From Nocardiopsis metallicus (lineage in GTDB: Bacteria; Actinomycetota; Actinomycetes; Streptosporangiales; Streptosporangiaceae), in assembly GCF_014201115.1 (NCBI RefSeq), contig NZ_JACHDO010000001.1, positions 3,844,001-3,908,000 of the forward strand: a DNA stretch of 64,000 nucleotides. Direction: 5' to 3'. Position numbers and translations under genes: made by a program. Numbering within the stretch: the stretch's first letter is position 1; every line of letters begins with the position of its first letter. Of this stretch, positions 40,205 through 49,712 are shown piece after piece. Under the pieces are notes generated by a model. The model saw only the letters and a list, made by a program, of their open reading frames with translations, was not told where the DNA came from and did no database searches.

Positions 40205-40590
40205 CCCAGATCAAGCCACCGAGACGGCCTGAGGCCTCCGTGTTGAGAGCGAGTAAGGCGGACGCTCGTGACGGAACCAGGCCTTTGCGGTGAGCTCTGC
40301 GGTGTTCTTCTCTCTTGGAAGACAGCGAATCCCGGCATGAGAGGCCCCTGCGGAACCGCTGACCTCACAAGGGCTGTAGATTCTGCAGCAGCCAGCAACA
40401 GTTCCATGAAGCCATATATGGCCATCTCATCTCGTAACGCCGCAGGCAGCAGAACTACCCCGGGTTTCTCCGCGATCCCGGCAATGGTCAGAGCGTCGGA
40501 GTTTGCGGGTTCACGGACAACACGCGAGAGCTCCGGGGCACTGATGTCATCTAGCCCCTTCCACGGGCCGAACAACAAACCGAAGGACAC
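40156..40590 (-). CDS. Doubtful ORF opposite the lipoprotein leader
   Basis: The frame is 144 aa from a GTG. The first 100 residues look protein-like ('GLDDISAPELSRVVREPANS', 'PGVVLLPAALRDEMAIYGFM'). However, its start lies only 3 bp from the divergent lipoprotein start, leaving no promoter space, and its end overlaps the DUF1963 gene by 49 bp. I could not assign a family. It may be a remnant of an older gene. Confidence 0.25.
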   Translation of the reverse strand: MSFGLLFGPWKGLDDISAPELSRVVREPANSDALTIAGIAEKPGVVLLPAALRDEMAIYGFMELLLAAAESTALVRSAVPQGPLMPGFAVFQERRTPQSSPQRPGSVTSVRLTRSQHGGLRPSRWLDLGYCMTVWWGCSGEVGQ

Positions 40591-40593
40591 ACC

Positions 40594-41712
40594 TTGACCG
40601 GAGAGAAAGTGACGCGGACGCGAATCGCCCCCGTCTTTCTTACCGCCGTGCTGGCACTGACCGCTTGCAGCTCCGAAGGGGGCCAGGCCACACCCGGGGA
40701 GGCATCGCAGGCCGATGCCGAGCTAAAGGAGCCCGGAGTCCCGGCAGAGGAACTGTCCGGTTTGTTGGTGCACCACAAGGGGGCGAGGGGGGTCTTCCTC
40801 ACCTTTCACGACGTAGAGGACGGAACCCAGAGAAGCCTGATCGACCTCACCGACCTGGCTCTGGATGAGACATCCAGCGTGGGAATCGAGGCCTTCTGGC
40901 ACAAGTTCTCCTTCTCCCCCGACTTCGAATTCGCCGCCTACGAGCACGACGGTGAGCTCCGCTTCGGTGAGCTCAACGCCGAGACCTACTCGTATGACTG
41001 GACCGGGCTCGTGGAACCAGAGGAGTCGGCCACGTTCAGCGGCGGGGCGATCGAGTACCTCTCCCCCCAGTTCTCCCCTGACGGCAGCCAACTCTGGTTC
41101 GAGGAACAGCTTGAGAACAGTGAGGAGGACTCACGCGTTCTCTCTGTCGATGTCACAGATCCGGAAGGGGAGGCCGAGCACAAGGGCGACGCCCCACGGG
41201 GTGTCGAGACCATTCACCGAGTCGACTCACGGGTGTTGAGCGGACAGGGAAACTATCGGGGCCCGGACAACGTGTACGCGATTACCCCAGATAACCAGTT
41301 GGAAGTACTGGAGAGGGTCCGCGACGAGGGGACAGGGCTGGACTACTTCGCCGGAGACACCATTGGTGTGGTCCCCTGGGACTTCGTCGATGGGACACCC
41401 GGCCAGTTCTTCGGACCGATCGGCTTCGACCGCAGCACCTTCACCGAACTGCACTCGCTCTCGGTCTCTGATGACGGGACCGTCTCCGATGAGGGGATCG
41501 CCCTCGAAGCCACTGGCAACAGCATCAGCCGCATGTGGGCCGACAAGGAACTCGACCGCCTGATCCTGCTGGCTGGTAGCTCCTACTTCGCCTACACACC
41601 CGGTTCAGACAACGAACCGGTAGCGCTCTTCGACAACCTCACGTATGAGGAAGAACCCGAAGGTACTTTTCAAACCGAGGTCCTCGGTGTCTACCCGGCC
41701 CACAACGGCTAG
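40594..41712 (+). CDS. Secreted lipoprotein, function unknown
   Basis: The product is 372 aa from a TTG at 40594 with AAGGAC upstream. A GTG at 40609 is an alternative. The signal peptide 'RIAPVFLTAVLALTACSSEG' ends in an LTAC lipobox, so the mature protein is anchored at Cys on the outer face of the membrane. The mature part is acidic with repeated beta-propeller-like segments: 'FSPDFEFAAYEHDGELRFGE', 'SPQFSPDGSQLWFEE', 'LERVRDEGTGLDYFAGDTIG' and 'NSISRMWADKELDRLILLAG'. These recall TolB/WD40-like repeats. The exact ligand is unknown. The neighbours downstream are only IS fragments. Confidence 0.72.
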   Translation: MTGEKVTRTRIAPVFLTAVLALTACSSEGGQATPGEASQADAELKEPGVPAEELSGLLVHHKGARGVFLTFHDVEDGTQRSLIDLTDLALDETSSVGIEAFWHKFSFSPDFEFAAYEHDGELRFGELNAETYSYDWTGLVEPEESATFSGGAIEYLSPQFSPDGSQLWFEEQLENSEEDSRVLSVDVTDPEGEAEHKGDAPRGVETIHRVDSRVLSGQGNYRGPDNVYAITPDNQLEVLERVRDEGTGLDYFAGDTIGVVPWDFVDGTPGQFFGPIGFDRSTFTELHSLSVSDDGTVSDEGIALEATGNSISRMWADKELDRLILLAGSSYFAYTPGSDNEPVALFDNLTYEEEPEGTFQTEVLGVYPAHNG

Positions 41713-41714
41713 GC

Positions 41715-42068
41715 ATGGGAGATCAACGAGGCAGCGCCACACGGCATGACATGGCACAGGACGACACCTGCCACCACCAGGCGATCCTGGTCCTGCGCTA
41801 CTTCCGCGACCGTACCGACCCCGAGCGGCTGGGGGTCGACAACAACATCCCCCGAGCCACCGCTTACCGCTACATCGATGAGGCCACCGCGGTCCTCGCT
41901 GACCAGGCACCCGACCTGCACCAGGCCCTCCAGCCCGCGGAGGACGAAGAACTGGAGCACCTGATCTTGGACGGCTCGGCCATCGCAACCGATCGCTGCT
42001 CGGAGAAGACCGTCAGCGCGAAAGGTAAAGAGGCCGACGTGTGGTATTCGGGCGAGGCACACCACCAG
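41715..42068 (+). pseudogene. IS5-type transposase N-terminal fragment
   Basis: The fragment reads 'RLGVDNNIPRATAYRYIDEA', 'LEHLILDGSAIATDR' and 'VSAKGKEADVWYSGEAHH'. This is the HTH and first-Asp region of IS5-family (IS112/IS1647-like) transposases. It then runs into unrelated DNA. The remaining two thirds, with the second Asp and Glu, are absent, so it is inactive. Confidence 0.7.
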
Positions 42069-42077
42069 AGAGCTCGT

Positions 42078-42557
42078 TCAAGTTCCTGAAGGGTCGGGTT
42101 CGTAACTGACCCCGAAGAACGGCAGTGCTCGTTCGGGTAGGTCCCGGATCGCGCGGGTGGTCTTGGCGATGTTGTCCGCCCGCAGAGTGTGGAGCACACC
42201 GTTGGCCAGGTTCCTCAAGGTCGCCAACGCTCGGGGAGCGCTACCGGTGTGGACGGTGCAGGCGTCCTCGGCGAAGGTGACATCGCGGATGCGATGGCCG
42301 GAGTTCTCGATCGCTCACTGACCCCGCAGGTAAGCGGCCAGCTCGGCCGGTGTGGCCTGGTGGGCGTCCAGGCTGATCAGGCCCGGAGCCAGACCTCGGT
42401 CAAGGCGGTCCTGACGCCGCCAGGCGTAGATCGTCTCGGTGCTGATATCCAGATCGCGTGCCACGTCCGCGACGCTGCGTCCGGATTGGACCAGGTCCAA
42501 GACCTCGCGCCGGAACTGGGCGGGGTATCCACGACGTCCCACGATGCCCTGCTTCAA
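42078..42557 (-). pseudogene. Mosaic of IS3 OrfA and ISAs1 transposase fragments
   Basis: The frame from 42557 starts as an IS3-type OrfA ('YPAQFRREVLDLVQSGRSVA', 'DVARDLDISTETIYAWRR'). It changes after 'RGLAPGL' into the C-terminal part of a different, ISAs1-like transposase ('SLDAHQATPAELAAYLRG'). A TGA stands at the expected Trp of the HWAIEN motif (near 42316), and the frame continues as 'AIENSGHRIRDVTFAED' and 'HTGSAPRALATLRNLANGVL' to a stop at 42078. It is a dead fusion of two IS remnants. Confidence 0.7.
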
Positions 42558-42771
42558 GGGTCACGTGGTCCCAGGAACCAAGAATCCGACTCCGAAAAAC
42601 GCGGGACACACCACCCAACCCGATCCAGACACGACGAACACCCCCACAACCAGTGTCCGACCCAGAACGGGGTAGAGGTGATGTCCCTCTGTCGGCGGGC
42701 GGGCGAACTTCAGGTTCGCTCCACAATTCCCGGATGACGGGAAGAGATCGCGGCTTGGAACACTTGGGGGC
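42558..42771. other. Junction between accessory DNA and the kdp locus
   Basis: The 214 bp hold no gene. They separate the IS remnants from the 3' end of kdpD and mark the boundary where gene order becomes that of a typical core potassium locus. Confidence 0.4.
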
Positions 42772-45336
42772 TCAACTGTCCGTCTCTGAGACCGCATCCA
42801 CTCGCGGACCCTCCGGTACCTGGAGCACCAACCGCATCGTCAGTCCACCGCCCGGGGTCGAATCGGCCTCCAAGGAGCCGCCCATGGCTTCCGCCAAGCC
42901 CTGCGAGAGCGCCAGGCCGAGCCCGAGTCCGCTGTGGTTGTCGGTATCGCCCAACCGCTGGAACGGTACGAACATGCTCTGCCGGTCCTCTTCCGCGACC
43001 CCGGGCCCGTGGTCGGCGACCAGAACTTCGATCCGGTCGCCGCTCCAGGACGCCGAGACTTCCGGGGGGCGGTCTGGCGGGCTGAACTTCAGGGCGTTGC
43101 CGAGGATGTTGACCAGCACCCGGTCCAGCAGACCCGCATCAGCCACCGCGTCCGGCAGTCCTTCTGGAACCAGCACCCGCACCTGGGACGCAGCGGCCGC
43201 GTCCAACTGGTCCAAGGCGGAGAACACGGACTCCCGCAGCTGTAGCGGGCGCGCCGTCACCCCCAGCACCCCGGCCTGGAGTCGGCTCATGTCCAGCAGG
43301 TCCGTCACCAGCCGGGTCAGTTGGTCCAGGGACTCGTCCGCCATGGACAGCAGCCCTTCCCGGTCCTGGTCGCTGAAGTGCACCTCGCGGCTGCGCAGAC
43401 TGGTCACCGCCGCCTTGGCCGAGGCCAACGGTGCCCGGAGGTCGTGACTGACCGCGGACAGCAGGGCGGTGCGCATCCGGTCGGTCTCCGCGAGGGGTCT
43501 GGCCGCGGCGGCCTCCCGCTCCAGCCGTTCCTGGCGCAGGGCGATGGCGGCCTGGGCGGCGAAGACCTCGATGATCCTGCGGTCTCCGGCCTCGGGGCGG
43601 CGGCCACGCAGTACCAGGGTGAGCTCGTCGTCCACCGGTACCTCGGTGTCCTGCTCCGACGGGGAGAGGGGGTGGTCCTCGCCGGAGGCGGCGACCACCT
43701 CCCACCTCCGGTGGTCCTGGCGCTGGTCGGGGCGCGCGGAGAAACCGGGCCTGCGCTGCAGAAGGGCGACCGAGGTCAGGGAGAAGGTCTCCCGCAGGCG
43801 CTCCATCAGAGCTTCCAGAGGGCGTGATCCCCGCAGGACGTTGCCCGCGACGGTCGCCAGGACCTGGGCCTCCGCCCCCGCCTGGGCCGCTTCCCTGGTG
43901 CGGCGCGCCGCCTGGTCCACCACCACGCTCACCGAAACCGCCACCACCACGAAGCCCGCCAGGGCGAGGACGCTCTGCATGGAGGCGATGGTGAAGGTGA
44001 GGTAGGGCTCGGTGTAGAAGAAGTTGAGCACCGCGAAGCCGCTGACCGAGGTCAGCAGCGCCGGCCACATCCCCCCGACCAGGGCGACCACCGTCACCGT
44101 GGCGAACACCAGAGCGATCGCACTGCCCAGGAACGCCTCGCTCGTCGGAGTGATGATGCCGAACCCCACGATGAGCAGGGCCAGCAGCGCCACTGCGCAG
44201 GCGAGTAGCCTGCGGCGTCGGGAGAGCGCGGCCCGGCGACCCGGGGGCGGCGGTGACCCCGTGTGCTCGTGCGTGACCAGGTGGACGTCGATCGGTCCGG
44301 ACAGGGCCGTGGTGGCGGCCCCGATGCCGGGGGAGAACATGCGGGCGATCCGGCCGCGGCGGCTGGCGCCCAGGACCAGCTGGGTGGCGTTGACCCCGCG
44401 TGCGAACGCGATCAGTGAGCGGGCCACGTCCTCACCCAGGACCTGGTGGTAGGTGCCGCCCAGATGTTCCACCAGGACGCGTTGCCGGGCCAGCAGGGCG
44501 GGGTCGGCTCCGGTGAGCCCGTCGCTGCGGGCCACGTGCACGGCCAGCAGGTCCGCGCCCCGGCCGCGTCGGGCGATGCGGGCCGCACGGCGTAGGAGTG
44601 TCTCCCCCTCGGCACCGCCGGTGAGCGCGACCACGACCCGTTCCCGGGTCTCCCAGGTGTCGGTCACTCCGTGGTCGCTGCGGTAGTCCTCCAACTCGTC
44701 CTCGACCCGCCCTGCCAGCCAGAGCAGGGCAAGCTCCCGCAGGGCGGACAGGTTGCCGCTGCGGAAGTAGTTGCCCAGGGAGGCGTCGATCTTCTCCGGC
44801 CGGTAGACGTTGCCGTGCGCGAGCCTCTTGCGCAGGGCCTCCGGGGTCATGTCGACCAGCTCGATCTGCTCGGCGGCGCGCACCCAGGCGTCGGGCACGG
44901 TCTCGCGCTGACGGATTCCGGTGATCCGCTCCACGACGTCGTTGAGGGACTCCACGTGCTGGATGTTGAGCGTGGACAGTACGGTGATGCCCGCGTCCAG
45001 CAGTGCCTCGATGTCCTGCCAGCGCTTGGCGTTGCCACTGCCGGGGACGTTGCTGTGGGCGAGCTCGTCCACCAGCACCACCTGGGGGCGCCGTTCCAGG
45101 ACCGCGTCCAGGTCCATCTCCTCGAAGGAACGGCCCCGATGGGTGATCCGGGTGCGTGGGATGACTTCGAGGTCGTCGATCATCGCCTCGGTCATCACCC
45201 GCCCGTGGCACTCGACGAACCCCACGACCACGTCCGCGCCGCGGTCACGGCGCCGGTGGGCCTCGTCCAGCATCCGGTAGGTCTTGCCCACCCCGGGCGC
45301 CGCCCCCAGGTAGACCCGCAAGTTTCCACGTGTCAC
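42772..45336 (-). CDS. kdpD: KdpD sensor histidine kinase
   Basis: The product is 854 aa from a GTG with a GGAGGAGGAA site. The N-terminal KdpD domain has Walker A 'LGAAPGVGKTYRMLDEAHRR' and 'VVVGFVECHGR'. A universal-stress-like domain follows ('VVALTGGAEGETLLRRAARI'), then four closely spaced membrane segments (about residues 375-480), a GAF-like region, the phospho-acceptor helix 'LLSAVSHDLRAPLASAKA' and HATPase boxes ('NILGNALKFSPPDRPPEV', 'VADHGPGVAEED', 'GLGLGLALSQGL'). It senses low potassium or turgor and phosphorylates KdpE. Here it is divergent from kdpFABC instead of being cotranscribed with kdpE. The protein is complete. Confidence 0.95.
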   Translation of the reverse strand: MTRGNLRVYLGAAPGVGKTYRMLDEAHRRRDRGADVVVGFVECHGRVMTEAMIDDLEVIPRTRITHRGRSFEEMDLDAVLERRPQVVLVDELAHSNVPGSGNAKRWQDIEALLDAGITVLSTLNIQHVESLNDVVERITGIRQRETVPDAWVRAAEQIELVDMTPEALRKRLAHGNVYRPEKIDASLGNYFRSGNLSALRELALLWLAGRVEDELEDYRSDHGVTDTWETRERVVVALTGGAEGETLLRRAARIARRGRGADLLAVHVARSDGLTGADPALLARQRVLVEHLGGTYHQVLGEDVARSLIAFARGVNATQLVLGASRRGRIARMFSPGIGAATTALSGPIDVHLVTHEHTGSPPPPGRRAALSRRRRLLACAVALLALLIVGFGIITPTSEAFLGSAIALVFATVTVVALVGGMWPALLTSVSGFAVLNFFYTEPYLTFTIASMQSVLALAGFVVVAVSVSVVVDQAARRTREAAQAGAEAQVLATVAGNVLRGSRPLEALMERLRETFSLTSVALLQRRPGFSARPDQRQDHRRWEVVAASGEDHPLSPSEQDTEVPVDDELTLVLRGRRPEAGDRRIIEVFAAQAAIALRQERLEREAAAARPLAETDRMRTALLSAVSHDLRAPLASAKAAVTSLRSREVHFSDQDREGLLSMADESLDQLTRLVTDLLDMSRLQAGVLGVTARPLQLRESVFSALDQLDAAAASQVRVLVPEGLPDAVADAGLLDRVLVNILGNALKFSPPDRPPEVSASWSGDRIEVLVADHGPGVAEEDRQSMFVPFQRLGDTDNHSGLGLGLALSQGLAEAMGGSLEADSTPGGGLTMRLVLQVPEGPRVDAVSETDS

Positions 45337-45556
45337 AGCAGTTCCTCCTCCGAAACCATCCTCACCGGTCTCCGTGTGCTTTTTGACCTTTTGGCGCTAA
45401 CTGTCCGCTAAATCCATCCAGGCAGCCGCTAAGGGAGCGCTACCGGGGCACCTCCCGACGTGCTCACCGCCCCACTCTCGTCTGCGGCGCTCTGACGCCC
45501 CGGGGCTGTCCCACCCGCCCCGTGTCCGATCGAAGCAAGGAACAAGTGACGAGAAC
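45337..45556. promoter_or_regulatory. Divergent kdpD / kdpFABC control region
   Basis: The 220 bp must carry both promoters. CGCTAA occurs three times (45395-45400, 45406-45411, 45427-45432), with 11 and 21 bp between starts, i.e. one and about two helical turns. This is a good candidate for the KdpE operator. An AT-rich stretch (45375-45392) lies next to it. Confidence 0.55.
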
Positions 45557-45751
45557 ATGGCGGATCTACTCCTCCTACTGACGGGTGCGGGCTTCATCGC
45601 CCTGTGCGCCGTCTACGTACGGATGTGCCAGCGCCTCTTGGGGCCGGACCCGGACGATCCCCACCCCGACCCGGCGGGACCCGCCGGGACCTCCGCGAGC
45701 GCCTCGGGCCGCGCCGGGCGTGCCGACGCGGAGAAGACGGTGACCTCATGA
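45557..45751 (+). CDS. Small membrane protein ahead of kdpF
   Basis: The product is 64 aa from an ATG. One hydrophobic helix ('LLLLLTGAGFIALCAVYVRM') is followed by a Pro/Asp-rich and Ala/Ser-rich tail. Its stop overlaps the kdpF ATG (ATGA), so it is the first gene of the kdpFABC transcript. Short proteins of this kind occur at this place in other actinobacterial kdp operons, but their role is unknown. An accessory subunit, like KdpF, is conceivable. Confidence 0.65.
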   Translation: MADLLLLLTGAGFIALCAVYVRMCQRLLGPDPDDPHPDPAGPAGTSASASGRAGRADAEKTVTS

Positions 45752-45837
45752 GCTGGGACGAGGCGCTCACCCTGGCCGTGGCCCTTCCCCTGGCTCTCTA
45801 CCTGCTGGTCACCCTGCTGTTCCCGGAGAGGTTCTGA
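45748..45837 (+). CDS. kdpF: KdpF, small accessory subunit of the Kdp pump
   Basis: The product is 29 aa, too short for most ORF callers: MSWDEALTLAVALPLAL, then 'YLLVTLLFPERF'. It is a single transmembrane helix ending in the typical 'LLxPERF' of KdpF, which stabilises the KdpABC complex. The start overlaps the stop of the small gene before it, and its own stop overlaps the kdpA ATG. Confidence 0.9.
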   Translation: MSWDEALTLAVALPLALYLLVTLLFPERF

Positions 45838-47555
45838 TGAGTGCGACCGCATGGGCCCAGTTCGCCCTGCTGATCGTGGTGCTGTTGGCCACGGCGCCGC
45901 TGCTCGGCCGTTACATGGCCAAGGTCTACGGATACGGCGAGGGAGTCAGCGCGCCGGGAGACCGGTTCTTCCTGCCGGTGGAGAAGCTGGTCTACCGGAT
46001 CTGCCGGGTCGACCCCGAGAAGGAACAGCACTGGACCAGGTACGCGCTGTCCCTCCTGGCCTTCAGCGCGGTGGGCTTCGTGGCCCTGTACGCGCTGCTG
46101 AGGGCCCAGGGGGCGCTGCCGCTCAACCCGCTCGGGCTACCCGGCCTCGACCCCAACGTGGCGTTCAACGTGGCGGTCAGCTTCATGACCAACACCAACT
46201 GGCAGGCCTACGGTGGCGAGTCGACGATGTCGCACCTGACCCAGATGAGCGGGCTAACGGTACAGAACTTCGTCTCCGCCGCGGCCGGGATGGGGGTGAT
46301 GGCCGCCCTCATCCGAGGGCTGGCGCGCCGAGGGGCCCGTACGGTCGGCAACTTCTGGGTGGACCTGACCCGGGGAGTCCTGCGCATCCTGCTGCCGCTC
46401 TCCCTGCTGGTCTCCACCGTGCTGGTCAGCCAAGGGGTGATCCAGAACCTCAACGGGCACACCGCGGCCGCCACCCTGGAAGGCGGGGAGCAGGCGATCC
46501 CCGGCGGCCCGGCCGCAAGCCAGGTCGCCATCAAGCAACTGGGGACCAACGGCGGCGGGTTCTTCGACATGAACTCCGCGCACCCCTTCGAGAACGCCAC
46601 CGCCCTGAGCAACTTCGTCCAGACGTGGGCGATCCTCGTCATCCCCTTCGCGCTGGCCTTCGCCTTCGGCCACATGGTCCGGGATAGGCGCCAGGGGTGG
46701 GCGGTCCTCAGCATCATGTTCACCGTCTGGGCGACGTTCTCCCTGGTGATCATGGGGGCCGAGGGGGCGGGCAGCCCGCGGTTGGAGGCCATGGGGGTGG
46801 AGCAGTCCGTCACGGCCGAGCAGTCCGGCGGCTACATGGAGGGCAAGGAGACCCGGTTCGGGCCTGCGGCCTCCGGTCTGTGGGCCGCCTCCACCACCGG
46901 CACGTCCAACGGGTCGGTCAACGCCATGCACGACAGCCTCACCCCGCTCGGCGGCGGCACGGCCATGCTGCACATGATGTTCGGTGAACTCAGCCCGGGC
47001 GGAGTGGGCGTGGGGCTCAACGGTCTCCTGGTGATGACCGTCCTGACGGTGTTCATCGCCGGGCTGATGATCGGGCGCACCCCGGAGTACCTCGGAAAGA
47101 AGATCACCTCGACCGAGATCACCCTGGTCATGCTGTACGTCCTGGCCATGCCGGTGGTCCTGTTGGGGTTCGCGGCGGCCAGCTCGGTCAACGGAGCCGC
47201 TCTCGCCTCGCTCGGCAACCAGGGACCGCACGGGTTGTCGGAGATCCTCTACGGCTACGCCTCCACCGCCAACAACAACGGGTCGGCGTTCGCCGGCCTG
47301 GACTCCTCGACCTGGTGGTACACGGTCACGATGGGCATCGCCATGCTGGTCGGCCGGTTCCTGCTCATCATCCCCGTCCTGGCGCTCGCCGGGTCGATGG
47401 CCCGCAAACGACCGGTCCCGGCCACGGTCGGCACCCTGCCCACGCACACCCCGGTCTTCGCCGGGCTGACCGTCGCCGTGGTCGTGATCGTCGCCGGTCT
47501 GACCTTCCTCCCGGCCCTGTCACTCGGGCCCCTCGCCGAACTCTTCACACTGTGA
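45837..47555 (+). CDS. kdpA: KdpA, potassium-binding channel subunit
   Basis: The product is 572 aa, full length, with about ten membrane segments. Selectivity-filter-like repeats of the superfamily are visible in 'MTNTNWQAYGGESTMSHLTQ', 'LGTNGGGFFDMNSAHPFENA' and 'SANNNGSAF'-type sequence ('YASTANNNGSAFAGLDSS'). It conducts K+ into the KdpB pump core. Overlaps with kdpF before it and kdpB after it show tight coupling. Confidence 0.96.
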   Translation: MSATAWAQFALLIVVLLATAPLLGRYMAKVYGYGEGVSAPGDRFFLPVEKLVYRICRVDPEKEQHWTRYALSLLAFSAVGFVALYALLRAQGALPLNPLGLPGLDPNVAFNVAVSFMTNTNWQAYGGESTMSHLTQMSGLTVQNFVSAAAGMGVMAALIRGLARRGARTVGNFWVDLTRGVLRILLPLSLLVSTVLVSQGVIQNLNGHTAAATLEGGEQAIPGGPAASQVAIKQLGTNGGGFFDMNSAHPFENATALSNFVQTWAILVIPFALAFAFGHMVRDRRQGWAVLSIMFTVWATFSLVIMGAEGAGSPRLEAMGVEQSVTAEQSGGYMEGKETRFGPAASGLWAASTTGTSNGSVNAMHDSLTPLGGGTAMLHMMFGELSPGGVGVGLNGLLVMTVLTVFIAGLMIGRTPEYLGKKITSTEITLVMLYVLAMPVVLLGFAAASSVNGAALASLGNQGPHGLSEILYGYASTANNNGSAFAGLDSSTWWYTVTMGIAMLVGRFLLIIPVLALAGSMARKRPVPATVGTLPTHTPVFAGLTVAVVVIVAGLTFLPALSLGPLAELFTL

Positions 47556-49711
47556 GCACGCACATGGACAAGAACGCATCCTCTTCCCGAACCGGGGGAG
47601 CCGCCACGGCCCCCCGGCCCCCTGACACACCCGAAGCGCCCACCGCTGTGGAGGGGCCGGTACCGGCCCGCGGGTCACTGACCTCCGGCCCCGTCCTGCG
47701 CCGCGCACTGCTCGACGCACTGCGCAAACTCGACCCCCGAACCCTGGTCCGCAACCCCGTCATCTTCGTGGTGCTGGTCGGCAGCGTGCTGTCCACGGTG
47801 GTGTTCCTGGGCAACGCGGGGACGACGGACACCCGGGGGCTGGTCTTCGGTGCCCTGGTCACCCTCTTCCTGTGGGCGACGGTGCTGTTCGCCAACTTCG
47901 CCGAGGCCCTGGCCGAAGGCCGGGGCAAGGCCCAGGCGGACGCCCTGCGGGCCGTGCGCGGCAGCACGACCGCCCTGGTCCGCCGCCCCGACGGCACCAC
48001 CGAACGCGTCCCCGGGACCGAACTGAGGGTCGGTGACACGTGCGTCGTCTCGGCGGGGGAGACCATCCCCGGAGACGGAGAGGTGGTCGAGGGCGTGGCC
48101 AGCGTGGACGAGTCCGCCATCACCGGTGAGTCCGCGCCCGTCATCCGCGAGTCCGGAGGAGACCGGTCCGCCGTCACCGGTGGAACCACCGTGCTCTCCG
48201 ACACCATCGCCGTACGCGTCACCAGCCGCCCCGGCGACACCTTCCTGGACCGCATGATCTCCCTGGTCGAAGGCGCCGAACGCCGCCGCACCCCCAACGA
48301 GATCGCCCTCAACATCCTGTTGGGCGGGCTCACCCTCATCTTCCTCATCGCGGTGGTCACCCTCCAGCCGATGGCGATCTACTCCCAGGCGCGGCAGGAC
48401 ACCCTCGTCCTGGTGGCCCTGTTGGTGTGCCTGATCCCCACGACCATCGGCGCCCTGCTGTCGGCGATCGGCATCGCGGGCATGGACCGGCTGGTACGCC
48501 GCAACGTCCTGGCCACCTCCGGACGGGCCGTGGAGGCATCCGGCGACATCACCACGCTGCTGCTGGACAAGACGGGCACCATCACCCTGGGCAACCGGCA
48601 GGCGGCGGACCTGCTGCCCCTGCCCGGGGTGTCGGACGACGAGCTGGCCGCCGCCGCACACCGCTCCAGCCTGCCGGACGGCACGCCCGAGGGCCGGTCC
48701 ATCGTGGACTTCGCCGGAGCCCGGTACCCCGGGCTCCGGAGGCCGGGACGGATCAGCGGCGTCCCGGTTCCCTTCACCGCCCAGAGCCGGATGAGCGGGT
48801 TGGACGAGAACGGCCGCCTGGTGCGCAAGGGAGCGGTCGACGCCGTCACACGTTGGGTGCGCGAGAACGGCGGTGAGGTGCCCGAGGAGCTGAGCCGGCT
48901 GTCCGGGGAGGTCTCCGACCAGGGAGGCACCCCGCTGGCCGTCGCCGAGGTATCCGGACCGGACGACCCGGCCCGCGCGCTCGGGGTCGTCCACCTCAAG
49001 GACACCGTCAAACCGGGCATGCGCGAGCGGTTCGCGCAGCTGCGGACCATGGGTATCCGCACGGTCATGGTCACCGGTGACAACCGGCGCACCGCCGCCG
49101 TCATCGCCGACGAGGCGGGAGTGGACGACTACCTGGCCGAGGCCACACCGGAGCGCAAGCTGCGGCTGATCCGTCAGGAGCAGGACGGCGGGGCGCTCGT
49201 GGCCATGACGGGGGACGGGACCAACGACGCCCCCGCCCTGGCCCAGGCCGACGTGGGGGTGGCGATGAACACCGGCACCCAGGCCGCCCGGGAGGCGGCG
49301 AACATGGTCGACCTGGACTCGGACCCGACCAAGCTCATCGACATCGTGCAGGTCGGCAAACAGCTGCTGATCACCAGGGGGGCGCTGACCACCTTCTCCA
49401 TCGCCAACGACGTCGCGAAGTACTTCGCGATCCTGCCCGCGATGTTCGCCGCGGCCCTGCCCGGGCTGGAGAGCCTCAACATCATGGGCCTGCAGTCAGC
49501 GGAGTCGGCCATCCTCTCCGCGGTGATCTTCAACGCCCTGGTCATCATCGCGCTCGTTCCGCTGTCGCTGCGCGGAGTGCGGTTCCGGCCCGGATCGGCC
49601 ACCACGGCGCTGCGGCGCAACCTGCTGGTGTACGGCCTGGGCGGACTCATCACGCCGTTCATCGCCATCAAGGCCATCGACACGGCCGTCATCGCCCTGG
49701 GAGTGCTCTGA
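47552..49711 (+). CDS. kdpB: KdpB, P-type ATPase subunit
   Basis: The product is 719 aa from a GTG overlapping the kdpA stop; the ATG at 47564 is an alternative. The phosphorylation motif 'LLLDKTGTITLGNRQA', the TGE actuator motif 'SAITGESAPVIRESGG' and the hinge 'VAMTGDGTNDAPALAQADVG' are intact. A Thr/Ala-rich N-terminal tail of about 45 residues precedes the first membrane segment. It hydrolyses ATP to drive K+ uptake by KdpA. Confidence 0.96.
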   Translation: MSTHMDKNASSSRTGGAATAPRPPDTPEAPTAVEGPVPARGSLTSGPVLRRALLDALRKLDPRTLVRNPVIFVVLVGSVLSTVVFLGNAGTTDTRGLVFGALVTLFLWATVLFANFAEALAEGRGKAQADALRAVRGSTTALVRRPDGTTERVPGTELRVGDTCVVSAGETIPGDGEVVEGVASVDESAITGESAPVIRESGGDRSAVTGGTTVLSDTIAVRVTSRPGDTFLDRMISLVEGAERRRTPNEIALNILLGGLTLIFLIAVVTLQPMAIYSQARQDTLVLVALLVCLIPTTIGALLSAIGIAGMDRLVRRNVLATSGRAVEASGDITTLLLDKTGTITLGNRQAADLLPLPGVSDDELAAAAHRSSLPDGTPEGRSIVDFAGARYPGLRRPGRISGVPVPFTAQSRMSGLDENGRLVRKGAVDAVTRWVRENGGEVPEELSRLSGEVSDQGGTPLAVAEVSGPDDPARALGVVHLKDTVKPGMRERFAQLRTMGIRTVMVTGDNRRTAAVIADEAGVDDYLAEATPERKLRLIRQEQDGGALVAMTGDGTNDAPALAQADVGVAMNTGTQAAREAANMVDLDSDPTKLIDIVQVGKQLLITRGALTTFSIANDVAKYFAILPAMFAAALPGLESLNIMGLQSAESAILSAVIFNALVIIALVPLSLRGVRFRPGSATTALRRNLLVYGLGGLITPFIAIKAIDTAVIALGVL

Positions 49712-49712
49712 C

